NCBI GenBank assembly: GCA_016708825.1 | Contig: JADJEZ010000002.1 | Coordinates: 186,001 to 250,000 of the forward strand | DNA: 64,000 nucleotides | Reading direction: 5' to 3' | DNA from: Betaproteobacteria bacterium | GTDB taxonomy: Bacteria > Pseudomonadota > Gammaproteobacteria > Burkholderiales > Usitatibacteraceae | Shown here: in pieces, positions 39,195 to 47,872 of the stretch | Position numbering within the stretch: position 1 is the first letter of the stretch | Layout of the letters: every line of letters begins with the position of its first letter | The notes under the pieces: generated by a model | The model's input: only the letters and a program-made list of their open reading frames with translations | Database searches by the model: none | Told to the model about the DNA's origin: nothing | Position numbers and translations under genes: made by a program

Positions 39195-39521
39195 TCACTT
39201 CCCTTCCGGCGGTTTTCCGGGCTTTTTCTTCTTCTCCGGCCGCTTCTTCGACTTCGAGGGCACCTCGGGCTGCGGGTTGAGCGACTTCGAATCGAGCGCG
39301 CTGGCGGGCCGCGAGGGCACTTCGGGTTGCGGATTGAGGGCCTTGGGCTTCTTGGCGTCCGCCTTCGAGGGAACTTCCGGTTGCGGATTGAGGGCCTTCG
39401 GCTTCGTGGCGCCGCGCGCCTTGGAAGGAACCTCGGGCTGCGGATTGAGCGCCCACGCCGGTGTGCCGGACAGCACGCCGGCCACGGCGAGCGCAAGAAG
39501 GCTGCAGGTCGATCGGGTCAT
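39195..39521 (-). CDS. Small exported protein with four LNPQPEVPSK repeats
   Basis: 108 residues. The signal peptide MTRSTCSLLALAVAGVLSG ends at a predicted cleavage after AWA, so the mature protein would begin exactly with the first LNPQPEVPSK. Four copies (residues 25-34, 44-53, 62-71 and 81-90) are separated by 8-9 lysine/alanine-rich residues, and the tail is KKRPEKKKKPGKPPEGK. The mature chain is basic, proline-rich and probably unstructured. AGGAGGGG precedes the ATG. It is the first gene after the SARP-type regulator. Confidence 0.75.
   Translation of the reverse strand: MTRSTCSLLALAVAGVLSGTPAWALNPQPEVPSKARGATKPKALNPQPEVPSKADAKKPKALNPQPEVPSRPASALDSKSLNPQPEVPSKSKKRPEKKKKPGKPPEGK
39252..39449. 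repeat. Four spaced copies of a 30-bp LNPQPEVPSK-coding repeat
   Basis: On the minus strand the decapeptide LNPQPEVPS[K/R] is encoded four times at intervals of 18-19 codons. The spacers differ in sequence but are rich in Lys, Ala and Pro. Confidence 0.85.
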
Positions 39522-39685
39522 GGATGGTCCCCTCCTCGTGCGGGTCGGTCCGAATGGACCGGCAGGACGCAGGCTGCGGGAACCGCCGTCACCGGGGCGT
39601 TACAAGGAGGCCGCGCGGGCGTTACGGCAATCGCCGGCGCGAGCGGGACGGGGAGGCGCGCCCGTCGCGACCGCGGGTGCCGCGA

Positions 39686-42415
39686 TCAGGCGAGCCGGGT
39701 CGAATCCGAAGCGTGGTCGAGGGCGGCCGCTTCGTCGTGGCGGCCCGCCTGTCGCAGGCGCATGGCCAGCGCCTCCCGGAAGGCGCGCTCCAGGGCGAGG
39801 CTGCCGATCTCGCGTGCCTCGCGATGCGCCTGCCCGAGCCGTTCCAGGCCACCGGCGACTTCGTCCCGCCGGAACGCGAGGTCGGCGCTGGTCGAGAGCG
39901 ACAGCGCATGCCCGCGCCGATATCCCGCCCGCCCGCTCGCTTCGAGCGACAGGTCGCAGAAGCCTTCCGCGCTCGCCAGGTCGCCCCGCTTGATCGCGCA
40001 CTGGCAAAGCCAGTAGGCCGCGTTCGCGAACTTGACCGGCGAGGTGTCGCGAAACGTCTCGAGCGCCATCCCGAGCGTCGCCTCCGCCTCGTCGATCCTG
40101 CCCAGCACTTCGAAGGTGGCGCCCAGTTCGAGCCGCAGGCGGGCGCCGTCGAAGTCGTCGATGCGGCCCTGCAGGCCCCGCAGGGCGGATTCCACGGTCC
40201 GCATCGCCGCGTCGTAGCGGTCGTGCTCGAAGTGATCGATGGACTGCTTGATGGCGAGCTCCACCCGCAGCGACGGTTCGTCGGTCGCGTCGGCGATGGC
40301 GGCCATGGCCTCGAGGGACGCCGCCCGCCCGGCTTCATCGGCCAGGTTGCGGTACACCTCGCAGCGCGCGCCGTGGATGCGAAACGCCTCGGATCCCGCC
40401 GCCCCGTCGGAGAGCGCGATGCCATAGAGCGCCAGCGCTTCCGGCAATGCACAGGCCCGCAGGGCGGCTTCGGCGGCGCGGACCCGGTAGGAGACCGCGT
40501 CGAGCGCACGCCCGCCCGCCTCGAGGTGGCTCGCCACGTCGGCGGGCCCGACGGTCCCGGAGGCGATCATCGCGGCCGCGAGCCTGCGGTGCAGGAGCTT
40601 CCTGCGCTCGGCGGTGAGCGCGTCGTCGAGCGAACGGCGGATGAGATCGTGCGTGAAGCGGTGCCCGACCGGGCCTTCGGCGATCACGTTCGCGTCCATC
40701 GCGCGCTCCGCCGCATCGACGAGTTCGAGCTCCGAGAGGGCGGTGCAGCCGCCGATCCAGTCGAGCAGGAAGCCGTCGCCGGCGAGGCAGGCCGCCTCGA
40801 GGAGCCGCCTCGTGCCCTCGCCGAGCCGGTCGATGCGCCGCAGCACCGCCTCGCGCACGCTGGGCGATATCGGCAACTCGCGGTAGTCCTGCGTCTCGTC
40901 GTCGTAGGGCGTGGCCCAGGTATCGGCTTCCCGCCACAGCACGCCCGCGCCGAAGAGGTCGCGCAGCGTCTCGAGGAGGAAGAGCGGATTGCCCGCGGTA
41001 GCCGCGTGCAGGCGCTGCGCGAAGACGGTGGCGCCCGTGCTGCCCGACAGGGCGCGCACGAGCGTGAGCACGTCCGACTCCGTGAGCGCCGCGAGCGCGA
41101 CGCGCGCGAGCAGTTCGTCGCGCTCGATCGCGGCAAGCGCGCGCTGGACCGCCGGGTTGCCGGCGAGATCGTCCGCGCGCACCGTCGCCAGCAGGCGCAC
41201 GCGCCCCGCCCTGCGCGTCACGTGCGAGACGAGCTCCGCGCTCGATCCATCGAACCACTGCAGGTCGTCGAAAAGCAGGAACCCGCCGCGCGCCGCGGTG
41301 ACCAGCGCGGCGGCCAGCGCCTCGAGGACGCGCGCCCGCCCCTCCAGGGAAGGCGGCTCTCCGCCCGGTTCGCCGTCCGCGAGCATCGGGACGAAGCGGG
41401 CGATCTCCGCACGCCAGGCGGGATCGAGCAGCTCGTACCATGCGCTGTCGGCGCGATAGGCCTCGAGCAGGGCCTCGGCGACCGGGTAGAAGGGCGTCTC
41501 GCGGGATATCTCGCGCCCCTTGAGCACCACGAGTTCTCCGTGGGCCGCCGCGAATTCGCGCGCGAGCCGCGTCTTGCCGATACCCGGCTCGCCCTCTATC
41601 AGCGCGAGGCGCTGTCCCGCGCCGTCGAGCGCGGCCCATGCCGACTCCCGCCCCACCAGTGGCGAGTGCAGCACCGGTGCCGGCGCATCGGCCTGCGCAT
41701 GGCCCGCCTTCGCGGGCCCCTTCCGGATGCGACGCGCGAGCGTCTCGGTTTCCGGGAGCGGATCGAGTGCGAGATCGGCGCGAAGCGTCTCGCGCAGGCT
41801 TTCGAACTGCGCGAGTGCCGCGCCGCGATCGCCCAGCAGGTCCAGCAGCCGCATCGCCTCGCGATGGTGGGATTCCGCCAGCGGGTCTTCCGCGATCAGC
41901 GCGCGGAAGAACTCGAGCGCGCCTTTCGGATCGCCGCTCGCCTCCGCCGCCTTCGCCCGCGCCGCGGTCGCCTCGCGCCACGCGCGGGCGAGCGCTTCCC
42001 GCTCGGTCCCCAGCCAGTCCATGTAGCCGCTCGCGCCCTTCAACTCCAAGTGCGAAAGGAGCGGCCCCCGGTAGAGACGCCCCGCCTGCGCGAGGTCCTT
42101 GCCCGCGATCGCGCGGCGGAAGTTCTCCACGTCCACGTCGGCGTCGGGCCGAAGCGACACGTGCTCGCCCGACGACTGTATCCAGGGGCCGACGGGCGTC
42201 GCGTTCAGGCGATGCAGTTCCTGGCGAAGGTTGCGGCGCGCGGCCTCCTCGGGCTGGTCGCTCCAGAGCAGCGCCGCCAGGCGCGAGCGCGTGGTCTCGC
42301 CGCAGAGCGCCACGAAGGCCGTGAGTGCCAGCGCCTTGCGCGTGGGCAGCGCGAGCTCCATGCCGAGGAGGACCCGCGGCGGGCCGAGCAACTGCAGCAC
42401 GAGCGAATGGGTCAT
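39686..42415 (-). CDS. SARP/BTAD-type transcriptional activator with AAA ATPase and TPR domains
   Basis: 909 residues, intact. An N-terminal OmpR-like winged helix (LQLLGPPRVLLGMELALPTR) is followed by a bacterial transcriptional activation domain (NLRQELHRLNATP, YRGPLLSHLELKG). Then comes a STAND-type ATPase (LVGRESAW, IEGEPGIGKTRLAREFA Walker A, GGFLLFDDLQWFDGSS Walker B) and a C-terminal TPR array (EVLGRIDEAEATLGMALETF, ERAFREALAMRLRQAGRHDE). Such AfsR-like proteins switch on nearby gene clusters when a ligand is sensed. It lies 164 bases upstream of the repeat-protein run on the same strand, so it is the likely regulator. Confidence 0.88.
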   Translation of the reverse strand: MTHSLVLQLLGPPRVLLGMELALPTRKALALTAFVALCGETTRSRLAALLWSDQPEEAARRNLRQELHRLNATPVGPWIQSSGEHVSLRPDADVDVENFRRAIAGKDLAQAGRLYRGPLLSHLELKGASGYMDWLGTEREALARAWREATAARAKAAEASGDPKGALEFFRALIAEDPLAESHHREAMRLLDLLGDRGAALAQFESLRETLRADLALDPLPETETLARRIRKGPAKAGHAQADAPAPVLHSPLVGRESAWAALDGAGQRLALIEGEPGIGKTRLAREFAAAHGELVVLKGREISRETPFYPVAEALLEAYRADSAWYELLDPAWRAEIARFVPMLADGEPGGEPPSLEGRARVLEALAAALVTAARGGFLLFDDLQWFDGSSAELVSHVTRRAGRVRLLATVRADDLAGNPAVQRALAAIERDELLARVALAALTESDVLTLVRALSGSTGATVFAQRLHAATAGNPLFLLETLRDLFGAGVLWREADTWATPYDDETQDYRELPISPSVREAVLRRIDRLGEGTRRLLEAACLAGDGFLLDWIGGCTALSELELVDAAERAMDANVIAEGPVGHRFTHDLIRRSLDDALTAERRKLLHRRLAAAMIASGTVGPADVASHLEAGGRALDAVSYRVRAAEAALRACALPEALALYGIALSDGAAGSEAFRIHGARCEVYRNLADEAGRAASLEAMAAIADATDEPSLRVELAIKQSIDHFEHDRYDAAMRTVESALRGLQGRIDDFDGARLRLELGATFEVLGRIDEAEATLGMALETFRDTSPVKFANAAYWLCQCAIKRGDLASAEGFCDLSLEASGRAGYRRGHALSLSTSADLAFRRDEVAGGLERLGQAHREAREIGSLALERAFREALAMRLRQAGRHDEAAALDHASDSTRLA

Positions 42416-42480
42416 TCCGGCTCCCGTTCGGGGCCTCTACCACCCCCGGTTCGGATCAGGCGTCGCCCGCGACCGGCAAT

Positions 42481-43168
42481 TCAGTCCGGCGTGCCCCCGG
42501 GCAATCTTACCCCCTGGCCCTGCTGCAGGCAGGCCTCGATGGCGCACTCGACGCCGCGCACCATCGTCGCGAGCGCCATCGCCGGCTCGCCGGGCTTGCC
42601 GACCGCCTGGCTCTCGAGCCACGGCACGTGGATGAATCCCGCGCGCGCTCCGTTGCCGCTCGCCGCGAGGTAGTGCAGCACGCCGTACAGGAGGTGGTTG
42701 CAGACGTAGGTGCCCGCGCTGTTCGAGACTTCCGCCGGCACGCCTGCCTCGCGGATCGCGGCCACCATCGCCTTGACCGGCACCGTCGCGAAATAGGCCG
42801 CGGGCCCGGCCGGCGCCACGGGCTCGTCGACGGGCTGCCATCCCGCGTTGTCGGCGATGCGCGCGTCGTCCACGTTGATCGCCACGCGTTCCACGGAAAG
42901 GCAAGCGCGGCCCCCCGCCTGGCCCAGGAGAATCACGACCGACGGCTCGATACGCTCGATCGCCTCCGCGGCGACCTCGATGGCGCGCCGGAATTCCGGG
43001 CACGCGGACCGTGTCGATACGCGCGTGGCCGATGGCGGCCGGGAGCCGCCCGCAGATTTCCCACGACGGATTCACGTCCTCTCCGCCGAAGGGATCGAAG
43101 CCCGCGACGAGCACGCCGCCCGCGGGGATCGCGTCGCCTTCCTCCGCGCCCTTCCGGCTGCGCGCCAC
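42481..43168 (-). CDS. pcp: Pyroglutamyl-peptidase I (cysteine peptidase C15), one frameshift
   Basis: Removes N-terminal pyroglutamate from peptides. The N-terminus VLVAGFDPFGGEDVNPSW is the family signature. After an indel near 43005 the chain continues as VVILLGQAGGRACLSVERVA (catalytic Glu region), VSNSAGTYVCNHLLYGVLHY (catalytic Cys) and GFIHVPWLESQ (catalytic His). The GTG start lies four bases after the stop of the 3-hydroxybutyrate dehydrogenase gene; an internal GTG just before LVAGFDPFGG is an alternative that fits the usual length better. Confidence 0.85.
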
Positions 43169-43172
43169 GGCG

Positions 43173-43964
43173 CTAGCGCGCGGTCCAGCCGCCGTCGATG
43201 GCGATCGCGGTGCCGTTCACCTGCCCGGCCGCGGCGCTGGCGAGGTAGAGCGCGACCCCGGCCACTTCCTCGATCGTGATGAACTTCTTCGTCGGCTGCG
43301 GCGCGAGCATGACGTCGGAAATCACCTTCTCCTTCGGCAGGCCGTGCACGCGGATCTGGTCGTCCAGCTGCTTCTCGACGATCGAGGTCCAGACGTAACC
43401 CGGGCAGATCGCGTTCACGGTGATGCCCTGCTCGGCCACCTCGAGCGCGACCGTCTTCGTGAGCCCCACCACGCCGTGCTTGGCGGCCACGTAGGCGCTC
43501 TTGTACGGGGAGGCGACCAGGCCGTGGATGGAGGCCACGTTGATCACGCGCCCCCAGCCGCGCCGCTTCATGCCCGGAAGTGCTGCGCGCGTGGCGTGGA
43601 AGGCCGAGGAGAGGTTGATCGCGAGGATCGCGTCCCATCGCTCGGGCGGGAACTCGTCCACGGGTGCCACGTGCTGGATGCCGGCGTTGTTCACGAGGAT
43701 GTCCACGGCCCCCAGCTTCGACTCGGCCGTGCGCACCAGCTCCTCGATCTGCGCGGGCTTCGTCATGTCCGCGCCGTGGAAGAGGGCCTTCACGCCGAAG
43801 TCGCGCTCGACACCCGCGCGCACCGCCTCGATGGCCTGCGCTTCCCCCAGGCCGTTCAGCATCACGTCGGCGCCCTCGGCCGCGAAGGCGCGTGCGATGC
43901 CCATGCCGATGCCGCTGGTCGACCCCGTGACCAGGGCCACTTTTCCCGCGAATGCCTTGCCCAT
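43173..43964 (-). CDS. bdhA: 3-hydroxybutyrate dehydrogenase (SDR family)
   Basis: 263 residues of a classical short-chain dehydrogenase. The cofactor motif VALVTGSTSGIGMGIARAF, NNAGIQHVAPVDEFP, the catalytic serine in INVASIHGLVASP, and Y-x3-K in SAYVAAKHG are present. The sequence NAICPGYVWTSIVEKQ and LAPQPTKKFITIEE match bacterial D-3-hydroxybutyrate dehydrogenases. It oxidises 3-hydroxybutyrate to acetoacetate with NAD, feeding the acetoacetyl-CoA synthetase encoded nearby. The ATG giving MGKAFAGKVALVTG was chosen over one eleven codons upstream. Confidence 0.93.
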   Translation of the reverse strand: MGKAFAGKVALVTGSTSGIGMGIARAFAAEGADVMLNGLGEAQAIEAVRAGVERDFGVKALFHGADMTKPAQIEELVRTAESKLGAVDILVNNAGIQHVAPVDEFPPERWDAILAINLSSAFHATRAALPGMKRRGWGRVINVASIHGLVASPYKSAYVAAKHGVVGLTKTVALEVAEQGITVNAICPGYVWTSIVEKQLDDQIRVHGLPKEKVISDVMLAPQPTKKFITIEEVAGVALYLASAAAGQVNGTAIAIDGGWTAR

Positions 43965-44016
43965 GTCTTCTTCCCCAGGTGTGGTTGGCCTGCTCACTTG
44001 CCGCGCGCGATCCGCT

Positions 44017-44472
44017 TCACGGACTGTCTCCCGGACGCAGCATCTCGATGTGCGCGATGCCGTCCTCGTCGTAGGGTTCGGACGCCTGCACGAAACCGAA
44101 GTCGCCGTAGAAGCGCTCCAGGTAGCGCTGCGCGCCGATGCGTATGGGCGTTCCGGGCCAGAGGGCCGCCGCGCGGGCGAGAGATTCGGCGAGGAGTGCG
44201 CGCCCCAGGCCCGTGCCGCGGGCCGCCGCGGTGGTGATCACGCGCCCGATGGACGGCTCCGCGAATTTCAATCCCGCCGGCACGATCCGGCAGTAGGCGG
44301 CGAGCGCGCCGTCCAGGCGCGCGAACAGGTGCCAGCTCTCCGGGTCGGCGCCGTCCATGTCCTGGAAGACGCACGCCTGCTCGACCACGAAAACCGCCGA
44401 GCGGGCCTGCAGGATGTCGTGCACCTCGCGCGCCGTGAGCCCGTCGAGGCGCGCGAATCGCCACGCGGTCAT
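44017..44472 (-). CDS. GNAT family N-acetyltransferase, ElaA-like
   Basis: 151 residues. The N-terminal LQARSAVFVVEQACVFQDMD followed by GADPESWHLFARLDG is the ElaA signature. The acetyl-CoA motif ITTAAARGTGLGRALLAESL and the C-terminal YLERFYGDFGFVQASEPYDE complete the GNAT fold. The ATG overlaps the ppsA stop by four bases, so it is translated after ppsA. The substrate is unknown. Confidence 0.9.
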   Translation of the reverse strand: MTAWRFARLDGLTAREVHDILQARSAVFVVEQACVFQDMDGADPESWHLFARLDGALAAYCRIVPAGLKFAEPSIGRVITTAAARGTGLGRALLAESLARAAALWPGTPIRIGAQRYLERFYGDFGFVQASEPYDEDGIAHIEMLRPGDSP

Positions 44473-46865
44473 GGAGCGCCGGAGGCGACCTTGCCGGAGA
44501 CCTTCGCCAGGTGCAGCCAGGTCTCCACGACGGTGTCCGGGTTGAGCGACATCGACTCGATGCCCTCCTGCATCAGCCACTCGGCGAGATCCGGGTAGTC
44601 GCTGGGCCCCTGCCCGCAGATGCCCACGTACTTGCCCTGGCGGCGGCAGGCCTGGATCGCGAGCGAGAGCATGCGCTTGACCGCCGGGTCGCGCTCGTCG
44701 AAGGCATCCATGACGAGGCCCGAGTCGCGGTCGAGCGCGAGCGTCAACTGCGTCATGTCGTTCGATCCGATGGAGAAACCGTCGAAGTGCTTCAGGAACT
44801 CGTCGGCGAGGATCGCGTTCGAGGGGATCTCGCACATCATCACCACCCGCAAGCCGTTCCTGCCGCGCTCGAGCCCGTTCTCCCGCAGGAGCGCGTGGAC
44901 CTGCTCGGCCTCCTTGAGCGTCCTCACGAACGGGATCATGATCTCCACGTTCACGAGCCCCATGTCGTCGCGGACCCTGCGCATCGCCTCGCATTCGAGC
45001 CGGAAGCAGTCGCGGAACGTGCTCGCGATATAGCGCGAGGCGCCCCGGAAGCCCAGCATCGGGTTTTCCTCCTGCGGCTCGTAGTGGCTGCCGCCGATGA
45101 GGTTACGGTACTCATTCGACTTGAAATCCGACAGGCGCACGATCACCTTCTTCGGCGAGAAGGCCGCGGCGATCGTGGCCACGCCCTCGACGATCTTGTC
45201 CACGTAGAAGTGCCGCGGGCTCTCGTAGCCGCGCGACTGGCGCGCGACCTGGGCCTTGAGCTCGGCGGGAAGCCCGTCGTACTCCAGGCACGCGCGGGGG
45301 TGGATGCCGATGGTGTTGGAGATGATGAATTCCAGCCGCGCGAGTCCCACGCCGTCGTTGGGGAGCTGGCAGAAGTCGAAGGCGAGCTGCGGGTTGCCCA
45401 CGTTCATCGCGAGCTTCACCGGGATCTTCGGCATGCGCTCGAGCGAAACCTCCACCACGTCGAACTCGATCTTCCCGCCGTAGACGAAGCCCGTGTCGCC
45501 CTCGGAGCAGGAGACCGTGACCTCGTCGCCGTCGCGCAGCGCCCCGGTCGCGTTCTCGCACCCCACCACCGCCGGCACGCCGAGCTCGCGGGCGATGATC
45601 GCCGCGTGGCAGGTCCGCCCGCCCCGGTCGGTGACGATGGCCGAGGCGCGCTTCATCACCGGCTCCCAGTTGGGGTCGGTCATGTCGGTCACGAGCACGT
45701 CGCCTTCCTTCACGCGGGCGATCTCGGCCACGTCCTTGATGACGCGCACGCGCCCCTGGCCGATCTTCGAGCCGATCGCGCGGCCGGAGACGAGCACCTC
45801 GCCGCGCCGGCCCAGCCGGTAGCGCGTGAGCTGGTCGCGGCGCTTCTCCTGGCTCTTCACCGTCTCGGGGCGGGCCTGCAGGATGTAGATCTCGCCCGTC
45901 GCGCCGTCCTTGCCCCATTCGATGTCCATCGGGCGGCCGTAGTGCTTCTCGATCGCCACCGCGTAGCGGGCGAGTTGCATGACGTCGGCGTCGGTGAGGG
46001 AAAAGCGGTCGCGGTCGGCGGGATCGACGTCCTGCTGCGCCACCGACTTGTGGGCCTTTGCCTCGCCGGTGAAGACCATCTTGATCGCCTTGCTCCCGAG
46101 CCCGCGGCGCAGGATGGCCGGCCGGCCCGCCGCGAGGCAGGGCTTGGATACGTAGAACTCGTCCGGGTTGACCGCACCCTGCACCACCATCTCGCCCAGG
46201 CCGTAGCTCGAGGTGACGAAGACCACGTCGCGGAAACCCGATTCGGTGTCGAGCGTGAAGACCACGCCGGCCGCGCCCGTGTCGGAGCGCACCATGCGCT
46301 GCACGCCCGCGGAGAGCGAGACCTCGGCGTGGGCGTAGCCCTTGTGCACGCGGTAGGCGATGGCCCGGTCGTTGTAGAGCGAGGCGAAGACCTGGCGCAC
46401 CGCGTCGAGCACGTTCTCCACGCCGCGGATGTTGAGGAACGTCTCCTGCTGGCCGGCGAAGGACGCGTCGGGAAGGTCCTCCGCGGTGGCGGAGGAGCGC
46501 CCCGCGAAGCTCGCATCCCCGCCTCCGGCGGCGACGAGCGCGTAGGCCTCGCGGATCTGGCGGTCGAACTCGGGTTGCAGCGGCGCGGCGGCGATCCACC
46601 CGCGGATCTCGGCGCCGGCCTTCGCGAGCGCGGCCACGTCCTCGACGTCGAGCTTCTCGAGGGCCTGGTCGATCCTCTTCTTCAGGCCGCCGGCGGCGAG
46701 GAACGCGGCGAATGCCTGTGCGGTGGTGGCGAAGCCTCCGGGCACCCGGACGCCGGCCGCGGAGAGCTGGCTGATCAGTTCGCCCAGGGACGCATTCTTG
46801 CCGCCGACCGACGCCACGTCGGTCATGCGCAGCGTTTCGAGAGGTAAGACGTAGGCGTTGGCCAT
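44469..46865 (-). CDS. ppsA: Phosphoenolpyruvate synthase (pyruvate, water dikinase)
   Basis: 798 residues, intact. It converts pyruvate and ATP to PEP, AMP and phosphate in gluconeogenesis. The N-terminal ATP-binding domain has VASVGGKNASLGEL and RSSATAEDLPDASFAGQQET. The phosphohistidine domain carries RGGRTCHAAIIARELGVPAV with the catalytic His. The PEP-binding TIM barrel has GSNDMTQLTLALDRDSG and the catalytic Cys in VGICGQGPSDYPD. It is divergent from ppsR, its regulatory kinase/phosphorylase. A TATAAT box lies 44 bases upstream of the start. Confidence 0.97.
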   Translation of the reverse strand: MANAYVLPLETLRMTDVASVGGKNASLGELISQLSAAGVRVPGGFATTAQAFAAFLAAGGLKKRIDQALEKLDVEDVAALAKAGAEIRGWIAAAPLQPEFDRQIREAYALVAAGGGDASFAGRSSATAEDLPDASFAGQQETFLNIRGVENVLDAVRQVFASLYNDRAIAYRVHKGYAHAEVSLSAGVQRMVRSDTGAAGVVFTLDTESGFRDVVFVTSSYGLGEMVVQGAVNPDEFYVSKPCLAAGRPAILRRGLGSKAIKMVFTGEAKAHKSVAQQDVDPADRDRFSLTDADVMQLARYAVAIEKHYGRPMDIEWGKDGATGEIYILQARPETVKSQEKRRDQLTRYRLGRRGEVLVSGRAIGSKIGQGRVRVIKDVAEIARVKEGDVLVTDMTDPNWEPVMKRASAIVTDRGGRTCHAAIIARELGVPAVVGCENATGALRDGDEVTVSCSEGDTGFVYGGKIEFDVVEVSLERMPKIPVKLAMNVGNPQLAFDFCQLPNDGVGLARLEFIISNTIGIHPRACLEYDGLPAELKAQVARQSRGYESPRHFYVDKIVEGVATIAAAFSPKKVIVRLSDFKSNEYRNLIGGSHYEPQEENPMLGFRGASRYIASTFRDCFRLECEAMRRVRDDMGLVNVEIMIPFVRTLKEAEQVHALLRENGLERGRNGLRVVMMCEIPSNAILADEFLKHFDGFSIGSNDMTQLTLALDRDSGLVMDAFDERDPAVKRMLSLAIQACRRQGKYVGICGQGPSDYPDLAEWLMQEGIESMSLNPDTVVETWLHLAKVSGKVASGAP

Positions 46866-46908
46866 GCTCGCTCGCGGAATGTGGATGACGGACGATCCGG
46901 AATTTGCA

Positions 46909-46914
46909 ATTATA
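46909..46914 (-). promoter_or_regulatory. Possible -10 box for ppsA
   Basis: On the minus strand this reads TATAAT, a perfect sigma-70 -10 hexamer 44 bases upstream of the ppsA ATG in the intergenic region between divergent ppsA and ppsR. I see no convincing TTGACA-like -35 element at 16-18 bases. Confidence 0.35.
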
Positions 46915-47011
46915 TCGGAGGCTTGCAGGCGATGCTGCGCTGCATCAAACTGCAGCTGCGACAGCCGCGCAGCCCGCCCGGGCGCCGCAACCACGATACC
47001 GGACTCCTTCC

Positions 47012-47833
47012 ATGCCCCACCGCCGCCGCGTCTTCTTCGTCTCCGACCGCACCGGCCTCACCGTCGAGGCCCTCGGCTCCTCCCTCATCTCCCAGTTCGG
47101 CGACATCGATTTCGTCGCCGTGACGATGCCGTTCATCGACTCGGCGGAGAAGGCGCGCGCCGCCGTCGCGCAGATCAACGCCGCGCACCGCGAGTCGGGC
47201 AAGCGCCCCCTGGTGTTCAGCTCGCTCGTGAACGACACCGTGCGCGCCGAGATAGACAAGGCCGAGGGGCTGGTGCTCGACGTGTTCGGGAAGTTCATCG
47301 TCCCGCTCGAGCAGGAGCTGGGGCAGCGCTCCACGCACGCCGTGGGCCGGAGCCACAGCGCCGGCAACGCCAAGGACTACAACCACCGCATCGAGGCGAT
47401 CAACTACACCCTCACCCACGACGACGGCGTCACCCACCGCGGGCTCGAGGATGCCGACCTGGTCCTCGTGGGCGTCTCGAGCGGCAAGACGCCCACCTCG
47501 CTCTATCTCGCGATGCAGTTCGGCGTGAAGGCGGCCAACTACCCGCTGATTCCCGAGGACCTCGAGGCGAATCGCCTGCCGCCCTCGCTCATCCCGCTCA
47601 AGCACAAGGTCTGGGGCCTCACGATCCACCCCGAGCGGCTGCACCAGATCCGCATGGAGCGCCGGCCGGATTCGAAGTATGCCGCCGAGGAGAACTGCCG
47701 CTACGAGGTGGCCGCGGCGGAGAAGCTCATGCGCCAGGCCGGCATTCCCTTCCTCGACTCGACGACGAAATCCATCGAGGAAATCGCCACCACGATGCTC
47801 CACGAGGCCCGCCTCGTGCGTAGGGTATATTGA
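47012..47833 (+). CDS. ppsR: PEP synthetase regulatory protein (pyruvate, water dikinase kinase/phosphorylase)
   Basis: 273 residues of the DUF299/PSRP family. It both inactivates PEP synthase by ADP-dependent phosphorylation and reactivates it by phosphate-dependent dephosphorylation. The N-terminal VFFVSDRTGLTVEALGSSLI and the P-loop LVGVSSGKTPTSLYLA are family signatures, and AVGRSHSAGNAKDYNHRIEA is conserved. It is divergent from ppsA, the usual arrangement in betaproteobacteria. The ATG giving MPHRRRVFFVSD was chosen. Confidence 0.96.
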   Translation: MPHRRRVFFVSDRTGLTVEALGSSLISQFGDIDFVAVTMPFIDSAEKARAAVAQINAAHRESGKRPLVFSSLVNDTVRAEIDKAEGLVLDVFGKFIVPLEQELGQRSTHAVGRSHSAGNAKDYNHRIEAINYTLTHDDGVTHRGLEDADLVLVGVSSGKTPTSLYLAMQFGVKAANYPLIPEDLEANRLPPSLIPLKHKVWGLTIHPERLHQIRMERRPDSKYAAEENCRYEVAAAEKLMRQAGIPFLDSTTKSIEEIATTMLHEARLVRRVY

Positions 47834-47872
47834 CGCCCACCTCTCGCCACATCCTCCCGTAAGGAGTCACCG

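Noticed and set aside
39252..39449. Spaced 30-bp repeats as a possible CRISPR or regulatory array
   Set aside because: The repeats are in frame and encode LNPQPEVPSK. The spacers encode Lys/Ala-rich linkers, and there are no cas genes.
39522..39685. Promoter of the repeat-protein run
   Set aside because: No convincing -35/-10 pair or operator palindrome was found in these 164 bases, so no site is annotated.
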